Source of the DNA: Hamiltosporidium magnivora | Lineage: Eukaryota > Microsporidia > Dubosqiidae | NCBI GenBank assembly: GCA_004325065.1 | Contig: PITI01000151.1 | Coordinates: forward strand, 1 to 18,996 | Length of the DNA stretch: 18,996 bases | Direction of reading: 5' to 3' | Shown here: positions 1 to 8,249 of the stretch, one piece after another | How the letters are laid out: every line of letters starts with the position of its first letter | Position numbering within the stretch: position 1 is the first letter of the stretch | The notes under the pieces: model-generated | Databases searched by the model: none | Told to the model about the DNA's origin: nothing | What the model saw: only the letters and a program-made list of their open reading frames with translations | Translations under genes and position numbers: made by a program

Positions 1-742
1 CACACTCATATTTCGAGGATTTTTTGAGCAGAGCGATCTCTATTTGTTTAGTAGTCTGCATTTTCCAGGTTTTAATAGGAATAAATAAATAGATTGATCA
101 ATAATTTTTTTTATATCTCTCTTTGAGCATTTTTCTAACTTTTTTTTACTAAGGACGCTACGTTTTAGCATATGTCTGCAATTATTGGAACTTTTTAAAT
201 GATTAAAAATACATTTCTATTCTGAATAAACCGAACTATTTTTCTTACCCGGACCAGATATTGTCTTACTACTGCTCTTTTTACAAAAAATCAAATTAGT
301 CACTGGTTTTTTTATAACATTATAATAACTCTCAAATAAGTTTTTCTTTTCTATTTTGTATATTGAATTCAATATTTGAAACTTTTCATGTATTTCACTT
401 AACTTATACCTTTTTAGGCTCGATATAGTTTAATAAACAGTTTTGATTTGTATGTTTCTTACTGTTACAAGGATATTTATTTATTTTAATTAAAAGAATT
501 CCAAGAATTCAGAGCAATATCCTCGAAATTTCGCATTATTAAAGCTTATTTCGTGTTGATCTATATAATCATAGTATTTTTTTATCATTTTTATGATAGA
601 TCTTATTTTTAGCCAAAGCTTCATAAATGTTTCATAATGGCTCATAGATATGCGATTTCCTCGAAATGTTTGATATTATATTGATTAAGAACATATCATG
701 TTCAAAAATTGCTCGAAATGCAGCTTCCTCACTTATTTTGGG
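1..742 (-). pseudogene. decayed protein-coding remnant, minus strand, unidentified
   Basis: No intact gene, but three long nearly open stretches lie on the minus strand. From 742 to 632 one frame is open for 37 codons and reads EEAAFRAIFEHDMFLINIIS near its start. From 675 to 490 another frame gives 61 sense codons, including HYETFMKLWLKIRSIIK, and ends in TAA. From 429 to the window edge a third frame runs 143 codons with only two in-frame stops (TAG at 217-219 and at 40-42). In sequence this AT-rich, chance frames should hit stops far more often. Composition is also richer in G+C than the spacers further right. The family is not recognised. Frame changes could be true decay or, less likely, assembly errors. 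The remnant continues beyond the left edge. Confidence 0.5.
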
Positions 743-912
743 TCAAAAAGGTTTTTTAACTCTTATTAGACGCTACTTTTAAAACTAAAATATATATGCG
801 TCGGATTACCTGTTCAATTTTCTATTTCTCAATGTATTTATTCAATTTGAATTTGAAGCTGTCATTCTACTATGCCTCTTATCTCAGTAATTTCTTTTAC
901 ATATCTCAAATT

Positions 913-1248
913 CTATATTAAATGAAGAATAATGTACTTTTTTAAATTTTGCCTAAAATGATCTTTTTGTATAGAATTGCTTATTATGATCAAAAATATG
1001 ATTAGATTTTTAGTACTTATTTTCTCATTTATCGAAATATTTCTCTTTTTTAAAAAAATTTTACTTCTAAGAGTGAATTCAGACATCTTATAAAAAGAAA
1101 TGGGATAATTTATTTCGCGAAATATTTTTGGTTGATCTCTTCGCATGTGATATTTTCGGATAGTATTAATGTATAAATTCGTCAGTTTGGTCGCTTTAAA
1201 AACTTCCGATGCAATTGTAAGATATAAAGGGCTGCTGAATTTTGTCAA
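913..1248 (-). pseudogene. 111-codon open fragment within the decayed minus-strand region
   Basis: This is an ATG-started open frame of 111 codons on the same strand as the decayed fragments on both sides. It begins MTKFSSPLYLTIASEVFKAT and is rich in K, I, N and R. No domain, signal peptide or catalytic motif is recognised. It is flanked by broken frames and starts inside what looks like a longer ancestral reading frame, so I read it as a surviving piece of the decayed gene. An independent small gene cannot be excluded. Confidence 0.3.
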
Positions 1249-1720
1249 GGCTTGATCATTTACTAATCAGAGGCTCTATTGCACTAATTCATGTGTCATA
1301 GATTTTTTCATGCGTTTTGAATAGCCGATATTTCACCAGACACAGCCTTAGTGCATTTTTCTCACCTGTTAAAGCTTAGAACTTTCGTTCGGAAAAATAT
1401 TAGTGTTTAACCCAAGCCAAAAGATCTTTGTCACATGACTACTATTCAACTTTTGCTGTCTATATGTACAACTAATTGCCGAAGTTATAGTTTTAAATTT
1501 TTTTACCTTCCTGAATCAGATACGCAGGCTTCTTGAAAATCAAATACTTTGGGAATTTGTACGAAATCATGGCTTTTTTATATTCACAAGAATTTTTTAA
1601 AGCAAATAATTTTATTCAGAAAGAAATTGCAACATCTTAAACGTCATGAGCTTTCCTGACTGGTAACAATAAATAATATTTAGAAATTTATTCAGTGTCA
1701 AAAATATAACCTATGTTTTA

Positions 1721-2377
1721 TTAAAAAAAATATTCAACATACGTTACGTATTCCGTCGTTAGTGAAGAATAAATTAAATATGAATTATTCATGGAAAGTC
1801 TTTTGTTTCTTTTAAATTTATACTCATTCATAGCGGTAAAAGAAATTATGCTTCGGAGGGTTGGTCGTGTAATTTCCTTTGAATTGATTTTTTGAGAACC
1901 AAAATCTTTTTTTGTAACGATAAGTTGTATATTGCTTTCATGACTGTTACTGAGCTCTGCGATTTTTTATAGGTGATCACAACGTCTAATTTCATCCACA
2001 TCACTTAAATTATTCATATATCAGCCTTATATATAAAAGCTGTGTAGAATTTATTTCTGTCGAGGAAATACTTTGATGTTTGTGTATTTCTTTACCCGTT
2101 ATGTTTATTGTAGGCAAAACTTGCCCAGTTAACTCTACTAAGACCTCATTATTCCGATTTAAAATGCAGGTATAAGGAATAGACAGTGGCTAGTATATTC
2201 TTAGCCTTTATATAACTTACATACAGACCTCGAAATGTCATAAAAACATGTATAATTAGCTTCTTACTTTTCTGCTTTTGTAGAGGTTTTTTCTCATTAG
2301 CTCTAAGTCTTTAAATTCTACGACCACGACTAAACTACCATGCCTAAAATTCCAATTTTCTACAGTATAGTTGTAGT
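1721..2377 (-). pseudogene. decayed protein-coding remnant, upstream part, minus strand
   Basis: Three successive minus-strand fragments look protein-like. From 2377 to 2256 there are 39 sense codons with the stretch VENWNFRHGSLVVVEFKDLE. From 2189 to 2010 there are 59 sense codons with LVELTGQVLPTINITGKEIH. From 2017 to 1721 an ATG-started frame reads MNNLSDVDEIRRCDHL, meets one in-frame TAA at 1967-1969, and then stays open for 81 more codons. The fragments are in different frames but in consistent order, as expected of one gene broken by small indels and nonsense changes. The protein family is not recognised. With the fragments further left, the ancestral gene may have spanned more than 2 kb, or there may have been two adjacent genes. 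Confidence 0.5.
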
Positions 2378-2902
2378 CTCATATCGAATATATAACCAAT
2401 TAATTATCAACTTTATAGAAAAAATGACGCCACTTTGTAGACTTTCTTTTTTTATAAAATTCTCACAGAAAAATCAAAATTAATGCAGTTTTATCTCGCT
2501 CTAAAAATTAAACAATAATTAACTCATCAAGTTTATTAAAGCATTGACAATGAGATGGTTATTCGTCTATTTATTTACTTTCACAAATATTTAATTTTTT
2601 AATACTAATTAATTTTTTTACTGAGTCTTGTATCCGAATCATTATTGATTTAATCATAAAATATTTTTTTTAGTTATATTGTTTTATAAATACTAGCATT
2701 CGATATAAATTCTATTGTTGTTCTTTGGAACTTTTTAGTTAAGTTAAATAGAATATTTTTATTAATATTATATTGCTTTTAATTAATTTACTCTTAATAT
2801 TCCATTTTTATCAATCGATTAAATATTTAATGTATTTTAAATATATTTGGAATACATTTTTATCAATGAAATTACATAAATATATAAAATTTATGTATAG
2901 GG
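2378..2902. other. AT-rich spacer upstream of the first macro-like gene
   Basis: Very AT-rich, with no open frame of note. G+C drops sharply compared with the decayed region to its left. The only element I can point to is the 11-mer ACATTTTTATC at 2854-2864, which also occurs upstream of the second macro-like gene. Confidence 0.5.
2854..2864 (+). promoter_or_regulatory. shared upstream 11-mer, copy 1
   Basis: ACATTTTTATC begins 49 bases before the ATG of the first macro-like gene. The identical 11-mer begins 51 bases before the ATG of the second. It could be a shared promoter element or simply leftover sequence from the gene duplication. The low complexity makes chance a real possibility. 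Confidence 0.25.
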
Positions 2903-3724
2903 ATGGCAAATAATTCTGAGGATACAAATAAAGTTAGAAATAGGAATTTAAAATATATAGCAGCAGTTTTAATTTGCCTTTTGCTTGCGTCTACGCTTCT
3001 CTTGATTGGTGTTAAGCTATTCAAAGAAAAGAATAAGAATGAAAACACGAAAAATACAAGCCAAGAAAATATATTGTCAGATGAAAAGGTTTGTAGTAAA
3101 ATGCAAGAAGATTTTGTGACCTACCTTCAAGGACAAAAAAAAATTAATATTTTGAAATTTAGATTCGATACCGGTCTTAGTTATGCTGGTATGGGTCTTG
3201 GGGATGAAGCTGTTACACATTTGGCTATTGTGAATGCAGCAAATCCGGAACTGCTACCGGGAATGGGTGGCCTGAATAAAGGTATTACGTTATGGGTTAG
3301 AGAAAGGGAAGGTTTGTCTAAGAATGGTAGCAGTGAAGTTTGGAATAATTTGACCGCGTGTGCTGAAGGCCAGACAGAAAGTACAAAAAAACTTGGTCTT
3401 GCTGCGTATTCACGTTTCAATGGTGGAATTCTACTTCATGTCATTGGTCCACAGGGTTCACTGGTTGGAAACCCGCAGCAATGCAAAAACTTATCTGAAG
3501 TCACAGAATTGTTGACGAATGCTTATAAAAACTGCCTTAGAATGGCAAATGATTACGAATGCAGTCATATAATTTTTTCAGTAATTTCTGGTGATTTATT
3601 TTGTCAGTCGAATTCTAAAGTAGGATTTAAAAAATCAGAGTTTCTCTGTGCAATTCAAAATGCAGTAAAAAAATTTATTGAAAAGACCGAGTTTGAGAAT
3701 ATTAAGGTCTATTTCAATATCTAG
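2903..3724 (+). CDS. membrane-anchored macro-domain-like protein, copy A
   Basis: 273 residues. A short charged N-terminus (1-17) precedes one strong hydrophobic segment (about 18-38, YIAAVLICLLLASTLLLIGV), then a Lys/Asn-rich linker and a C-terminal domain from about 65. That domain matches the macro (ADP-ribose-binding) pattern in order: IVNAANPELLPG at 109-120, followed by MGGLN and an aliphatic helix; GGILLHVIGP at 174-183; and a second loop ISGDLF at 228-233 after the strand HIIFSV. The usual GD(I/V)T element before the first loop is not visible; FRFDTG takes its place. Macro domains bind or hydrolyse ADP-ribose and its derivatives, but activity here is inference. Of the three paralogues in the window this one keeps the best NAAN motif. 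GGG directly precedes the ATG. The topology (signal anchor or signal peptide) is not settled by the flanking charges. Confidence 0.8.
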   Translation: MANNSEDTNKVRNRNLKYIAAVLICLLLASTLLLIGVKLFKEKNKNENTKNTSQENILSDEKVCSKMQEDFVTYLQGQKKINILKFRFDTGLSYAGMGLGDEAVTHLAIVNAANPELLPGMGGLNKGITLWVREREGLSKNGSSEVWNNLTACAEGQTESTKKLGLAAYSRFNGGILLHVIGPQGSLVGNPQQCKNLSEVTELLTNAYKNCLRMANDYECSHIIFSVISGDLFCQSNSKVGFKKSEFLCAIQNAVKKFIEKTEFENIKVYFNI

Positions 3725-4892
3725 AAAGTTAAGTAAAGTATGTGTCCTTCGAATTTATATATTAATTTCCTTTTTATTACATTTTATTATGATTGTTGTT
3801 TCTGATTTGTTATTAGTATATCTGTTAACAGTCTCATGTAATTTTTTTATCTCTTTTATTTTAAAATTAGAATTTGGTTCTTTATGAACAAAAAACGTTA
3901 GAGTAATTCAAATGAAAATATTTTTAAAAAAATTAAATATTCTAACTTTTGTAAGAAAAATGAATAAAAATATTCACGTAAAAATTTGCAGTTAACTATT
4001 CTTTATTGAGTAACTCATAAATATATTTGCAAAATTTAGAATTCTATTTTTTTTTTATATTCTTATACTTGGATAATTTAATTATTGATATTTTGTAGTT
4101 TGTTTCTTACGGTTTTTTTTTTATTTTGAACTTACACATGTAATAGATTCCGTTGTTCTTGAGAATTTAAATGAGTAGTTTGAAATTAATTTATTTTTTT
4201 TTGAATCTTTTCTTATTAAAATTAATATATTAAATATTTAATTTGCTTTTATTATCGAATGAAAAGAATTTTAATTTAGTTAATTTAATAAATATATTTT
4301 ATTCTTTTAATTATATTAGATGCAATATGTGGAATAATTAATTTCCTTTTTTCTGTAAATTACTTTCAAATAAAAATTAAATTATAAAATTAGGGATATT
4401 ATTGTTCTTCATTCATAAAGGTAACTTTAATTTTATAAGCTTTTTTGTGTACGGGTAAAATCTAATATCAAAGTATTTCTTTGCAATATTTGATATGAAA
4501 GACTGTGTTTTTGATCTATAAGAAGGTTATACAATTAGGCATTAATGTAACGAACATTTATGAACTTATAGCTTGGTTTTAATTGGCTTCATAATTGCAT
4601 ATTAGCTTGTTAATAAATTTTAAGCTTTCTATGTGTTTAGCTTAATATTGTATTAAAAATGACAACTTTATAAAATATAGCAATCATTTTTCGATTTAAC
4701 CAACATAATTATTTCTATTTTACTTGAAATATTTTATATAATTTTATCTAGAAATATAATTTTTTAATATCTAAATATTTCTTTTTTTGGTAACAAAAAA
4801 ATATATTAGATAAGAAATTAACTGATAATTAAAAAAACAAGACATTTTTATCCATAAAAAAATATTTAAATGAAATAAAAATTCGGCTTTTA
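3725..4892. other. AT-rich spacer between the macro-like paralogues
   Basis: About 1.2 kb with no convincing gene. An open frame continues past the stop of copy A in another phase, to 3887, but it overlaps the end of copy A and looks like chance hydrophobic translation of AT-rich DNA. I see no repeat array or RNA gene here. Confidence 0.5.
4842..4852 (+). promoter_or_regulatory. shared upstream 11-mer, copy 2
   Basis: ACATTTTTATC begins 51 bases before the ATG of macro-like copy B, almost the same distance as in front of copy A. The surrounding sequence is A-rich in both places. Function is unproven. Confidence 0.25.
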
Positions 4893-5753
4893 ATGAATAT
4901 TAGAAACGATAATTTGATGAACTCTGAAAATTCAAAAATCAAGCATTATAAGAATTTAATACTTGTAGTATTACTTGGTATTGTTCTTTGTTTTGTTTGT
5001 ATTGTTTTGGCTTGTGAAATATTTGCATCTTCTGGCAGTAAGAAAAACGATGTCGTAGATGATAATATAATTTGTAAGAAAATTAGGACTGAGTTTATAA
5101 AAACTCTCAAAGAAAAGTACAATGTCGGTATTCTTAATTTTAAATTTGATGAAAATACAACACAAGGAAACATGGGTTTAATAAACCAAGATTTTAGAAG
5201 GTCGCTTGTGGTTGTCAACTCTGCTTCTTCGGATCTGTTACCAGGGGAATCAGGTTTAAATGGAGGTATAACTCGTTGGGTCGAATCTAAGGATGGAATA
5301 AACGATGATATTTGGAAAAACTTTGAATTACTAAAACATGAAGAAGATGATGATGAAAATGAAGACGATGATGAAAACTATGGGTATTATGATGATAGCA
5401 AAGATTTGGCAGATTCCATATCAGGCATTTCCAGCTTTCAATATGGTTTTATATTTCATGTTCTAGCTCCTAGTGCTTCTTCGGTTGGTAGGGAAAATCG
5501 TTTTAAAGATTTAAAAGAACTAAGAGGGGCTATTAAACGTATATATGTTGATATTTTGCGCCTCGCCAGATACAAAGAAGCTAACACGGTCGTTTTCCCT
5601 ATATTTTCAGAAGGTTTCAACTGTAATATTAAAGTAAGTCAAAATTTCAAGAAATCGGAATTTTTAACTGCAATTTATTCAGGAATTACAGATTTTATAA
5701 CAGAAACAGATAAAAATGAGATTAAAATATTCATAAATGTATTTTGCCATTAA
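4893..5753 (+). CDS. membrane-anchored macro-domain-like protein, copy B (acidic insertion)
   Basis: 286 residues, clearly paralogous to the gene upstream. The N-terminus (1-20) leads into one hydrophobic segment at about 21-41 (NLILVVLLGIVLCFVCIVLA). The macro-like part then aligns: ILNFKFDENTTQGNMGL at 80-96, the first loop as VVNSASSDLLPGESGLNGG at 107-125, YGFIFHVLAP at 184-193, and VVFPIFSEGF at 233-242. The canonical NAAN is altered to NSAS: the first Asn is kept and the second is lost. The glycine pair and the second-loop glycine are kept. Between the two halves lies a run of Asp/Glu at about 149-171 that neither paralogue has. Ligand binding is plausible but unproven. An in-frame Met at residue 9 is an alternative start; I kept the first. 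Confidence 0.8.
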   Translation: MNIRNDNLMNSENSKIKHYKNLILVVLLGIVLCFVCIVLACEIFASSGSKKNDVVDDNIICKKIRTEFIKTLKEKYNVGILNFKFDENTTQGNMGLINQDFRRSLVVVNSASSDLLPGESGLNGGITRWVESKDGINDDIWKNFELLKHEEDDDENEDDDENYGYYDDSKDLADSISGISSFQYGFIFHVLAPSASSVGRENRFKDLKELRGAIKRIYVDILRLARYKEANTVVFPIFSEGFNCNIKVSQNFKKSEFLTAIYSGITDFITETDKNEIKIFINVFCH

Positions 5754-6537
5754 AAAGTTTTTACATTTTCCATGTTTATATGTCTTTTCTATAATAATTT
5801 TTTGCAAAATGTGTTTTCATTTTTTATATATTTCATAATCCACGGTTCTTTGGCTCAAATATTTAAAACTTTTTTGTTAAAATTTTTTTTCTTCTTTGTA
5901 TATTAAAAACAATATTAATTATTACAGAATTTGTAATTATAACAAATTTATAGATTTATAAACCTTTCATAATCCAAAACCGTACTCATATCATTGAATC
6001 GCGTAAATCAATATCTAAAAAAAAAATTTTATTCTTAAAACCAACCATATTTTGTGTATTTCATATTTCTTAATAAATATATATTTTATTTCAAATTTAG
6101 TGAAAATATAATTAAAATCTGAATTTTTAAAAAGAAATATTTACTAGAAATTAAGATTATAATTCTTTTTTTAAATTTCATTCTCATATTTTCTATTTTA
6201 GTGATTTATTAATATTTTAAAAAATATTTAATCTCCATTCAATTAACATATTTAATAAAATTCTGGGTTAAAATATTTTTACCATTTTTATACGTTTTCT
6301 TCTACTCCACTCAATTAACAAAAATATAATTTTTTTAAATATTCAAAAATCACTTAAATAGAAAATATTAATTCAGTTATCTTGCGACTATTCGAAATTC
6401 TGTTTATTAAATATGTTTTAAATAATTGTTATATCTTTAAAGAATATAAAACGATTATAAATTCGAAATATTTTAACTTTTAGATTTTTTAAATTAAGTA
6501 TATTTTTTTTAAATTCTTATGAGATATTAAGATTATT
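5754..6537. other. AT-rich spacer, convergent region after macro-like copy B
   Basis: Very AT-rich, with many A and T runs. There is no open frame of note and no recognisable RNA gene. It separates the 3' end of copy B (+) from the 3' end of BET2 (-), and the 68-bp repeat sits at its right side. Confidence 0.5.
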
Positions 6538-6746
6538 AAAATCATATAATTGTAGACTTACGAAATATCAAAATAGTTTAAACTAGTAGATTTTTATAAA
6601 ATATAAAAATCATATAATTATAGATTTAAGAAATATAAAAATTGCTTAAACTAGTAGATTTTTATAAAATATAAAAATCATATAATTATAAAATTACGAA
6701 ATATAAAAATCATATAATTATAGATTTAAGAAATATAAAAATAGAT
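6538..6746. repeat. 68-bp tandem repeat with a 32-bp truncated unit
   Basis: The block starting ATCATATAATT recurs at 6541, 6609, 6677 and 6709. The first two spacings are 68 bases and the third is 32. The full unit also contains ACTAGTAGATTTTTATAAAA; the short unit lacks that 36-base part, consistent with an internal deletion. The array lies just 3' of BET2 on its sense strand. Confidence 0.85.
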
Positions 6747-6814
6747 TTTTTTTCTAAAGAAAATTTAATAGAAATTTAGTATTCAAAGGAATTACAATTA
6801 ATATTTTATTCAAT

Positions 6815-7792
6815 TTATAAACAAAATCCAGGATCTATTGATTCTAAATCAGTATTACCTAACAAGTATAAACCAGCTAACGCAAACATTGTATGATATA
6901 TATCTGGTTCGTGTCCTTTCCTATCTGAGAATCCACCTTCTTCAGATTGACAAGTGAGTATAAATTCTTTTAAAGAATTTTTATCTATTTTATCATCTGA
7001 ATTTATCATTACGAGAGAAGAGAATACCCAGAAAGAGTAACAGACGTCTTCTTTTTTATTTGGTCTTCCATTTAAACCACCGTTCTCCGTTTGTCTAAAA
7101 ATTAAAAATTTTTTAACTTTTTCTAAATCAATTATATCGATAAGATTTAAAGAACGAAGAGAAGAAATACAGCAAAATATTTGTGCTGCATGTGATTCAC
7201 TTCCCGGTTTGCTACCGATGCCACCATCTGGATTACAACAGTTTAAAATATTTTGAACGAATTTTTCTACATTAAATCCTTTTCCTTCTAAATATTTTAT
7301 ATATTTGTAATCTATTGGTTGATTTAATTTCTTTTTGAATACAAATTTTCCGTATTTATTGAACAGAAATAGCAAATGTAACGAAAGTATTGCGCAACAC
7401 GAAAATCTTGTGTCTTTTTCTCCGCCCGTATCGTTTTTAAAAGAACCATCTGATGAGTCAAAATTACTTAAAATATATTTTATAGTTTTTTTATCGAAAT
7501 ATAAATATTCTAAAATATAAAATATTTGAAGAGCGTTGAATGTACTGAGAATTGTAGAAGGAAAGTCTTTAGAAGCACCAAAACCTTTATCTGTGTTCTG
7601 GCAGCTGAGAATGTAAGAAATTATTTCATTTCTTTTTTCTTTTAAAATGTCAGTTTTTTTTAACATTTTTAGTGCACAGACTGTCCAGTAAATAGTTGCT
7701 AGTCTGAGTGGTTTTGTTGAAAAATAAAGAAAGTTTCGAGTTTGAGTTTCCTTTGTAAGGAATTCGATGTGTTTCTCTTTAAGAATTGTCAT
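6815..7792 (-). CDS. BET2: Rab geranylgeranyltransferase (GGTase II) beta subunit
   Basis: 325 residues from the chosen Met, the same length as yeast Bet2. The enzyme attaches geranylgeranyl groups to C-terminal cysteines of Rab/Ypt GTPases, working with an alpha subunit and Rab escort protein. Prenyltransferase-beta repeats are visible throughout (GGIGSKPGSESHAAQ at about 190-204, GGLNGRP at 238-244, GGFSDR at 286-291). The zinc ligands are present: Asp249 and Cys251 in EDVCYSFW, and His300 in DIYHTMF. The end, IDPGFCL, matches the IDP..C terminus of Bet2 and argues against farnesyltransferase or GGTase I. About 25 residues near 146-172 look inserted relative to yeast. The frame stays open upstream for 64 codons to 7984, but that extension is a Phe/Ile/Ser-rich translation of a minisatellite. 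The Met at 7790-7792 begins the homology, so I start there. Confidence 0.93.
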   Translation of the reverse strand: MTILKEKHIEFLTKETQTRNFLYFSTKPLRLATIYWTVCALKMLKKTDILKEKRNEIISYILSCQNTDKGFGASKDFPSTILSTFNALQIFYILEYLYFDKKTIKYILSNFDSSDGSFKNDTGGEKDTRFSCCAILSLHLLFLFNKYGKFVFKKKLNQPIDYKYIKYLEGKGFNVEKFVQNILNCCNPDGGIGSKPGSESHAAQIFCCISSLRSLNLIDIIDLEKVKKFLIFRQTENGGLNGRPNKKEDVCYSFWVFSSLVMINSDDKIDKNSLKEFILTCQSEEGGFSDRKGHEPDIYHTMFALAGLYLLGNTDLESIDPGFCL

Positions 7793-7869
7793 TACAAAGG
7801 GTAATTTAAAGAGAATACCAAAAATGGGAGTAAAGGAATAGAATTGAAAGAATAAAGAGTTGTCTATAC

Positions 7870-8120
7870 GAAAATATGAAAATAGAGAAATAGAGAAATA
7901 TGAAAGTGTGTAAAATATAAAAATATGAAAATATGAAAATAGAGAAATATGAAAATAGAGAAATAGAAAAATATGAAAATTCATAAGATAGTAAACGGAA
8001 ACATAAAAAAATAAAGAAATAGAGAAATAGAGGAATATAAAAATAGAAAAATAGAAAAATAGAAAAATATAGAGAAATAGAGAAATAGAGAAATAAAATA
8101 GTAAACGGAAAACATAAAAA
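7870..8120. repeat. GAAATAG/GAAAATA minisatellite upstream of BET2
   Basis: Irregular tandem runs of GAGAAATAGAGAAATA, GAAAAATA and GAAAATAT fill the BET2 to macro-C spacer. A longer block (ATAGTAAACGG followed by an A-rich tail) occurs at 7988 and again at 8098, 110 bases apart, so the array also has longer-range duplication. Its left part is translated in the spurious N-terminal extension of the BET2 frame. It sits in the presumed 5' flank of BET2 and the 3' flank of macro-like copy C. Confidence 0.8.
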
Positions 8121-8249
8121 GTTTAAATGAGGAAATAGAAATATTTTTCACCAATAAAAAATTAAATATCTAGAGTTTTAAAAAATGAAAATTTTTGTAA
8201 AATATTATTTAATAAACATTTATTGGTTGTTTCGTTCCATTACAGAGGT

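Noticed and set aside
3181..3420. 79-codon minus-strand ORF inside macro-like copy A
   Set aside because: Antisense shadow of a well-supported coding region, with no protein features of its own.
3678..3887. 69-codon ORF overlapping the end of macro-like copy A
   Set aside because: Starts inside copy A and continues into AT-rich spacer; its hydrophobic composition is what such DNA gives by chance.
4946..5218. Minus-strand ORFs of 90 and 64 codons inside macro-like copy B
   Set aside because: Overlapping antisense frames of copy B in two phases; the sense frame has clear paralogues.
7335..7520. 61-codon plus-strand ORF inside BET2
   Set aside because: Antisense shadow of the BET2 coding region.
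6815..7792. Farnesyltransferase or GGTase I beta subunit as the identity of the prenyltransferase gene
   Set aside because: The GGLNGRP plus DVCYS context, the ESHAAQ motif and the IDP..C terminus fit RabGGTase beta better.
7793..7984. N-terminal extension of BET2
   Set aside because: Translation of a minisatellite. Homology begins at the Met at 7790-7792 and gives the family-typical 325 residues.
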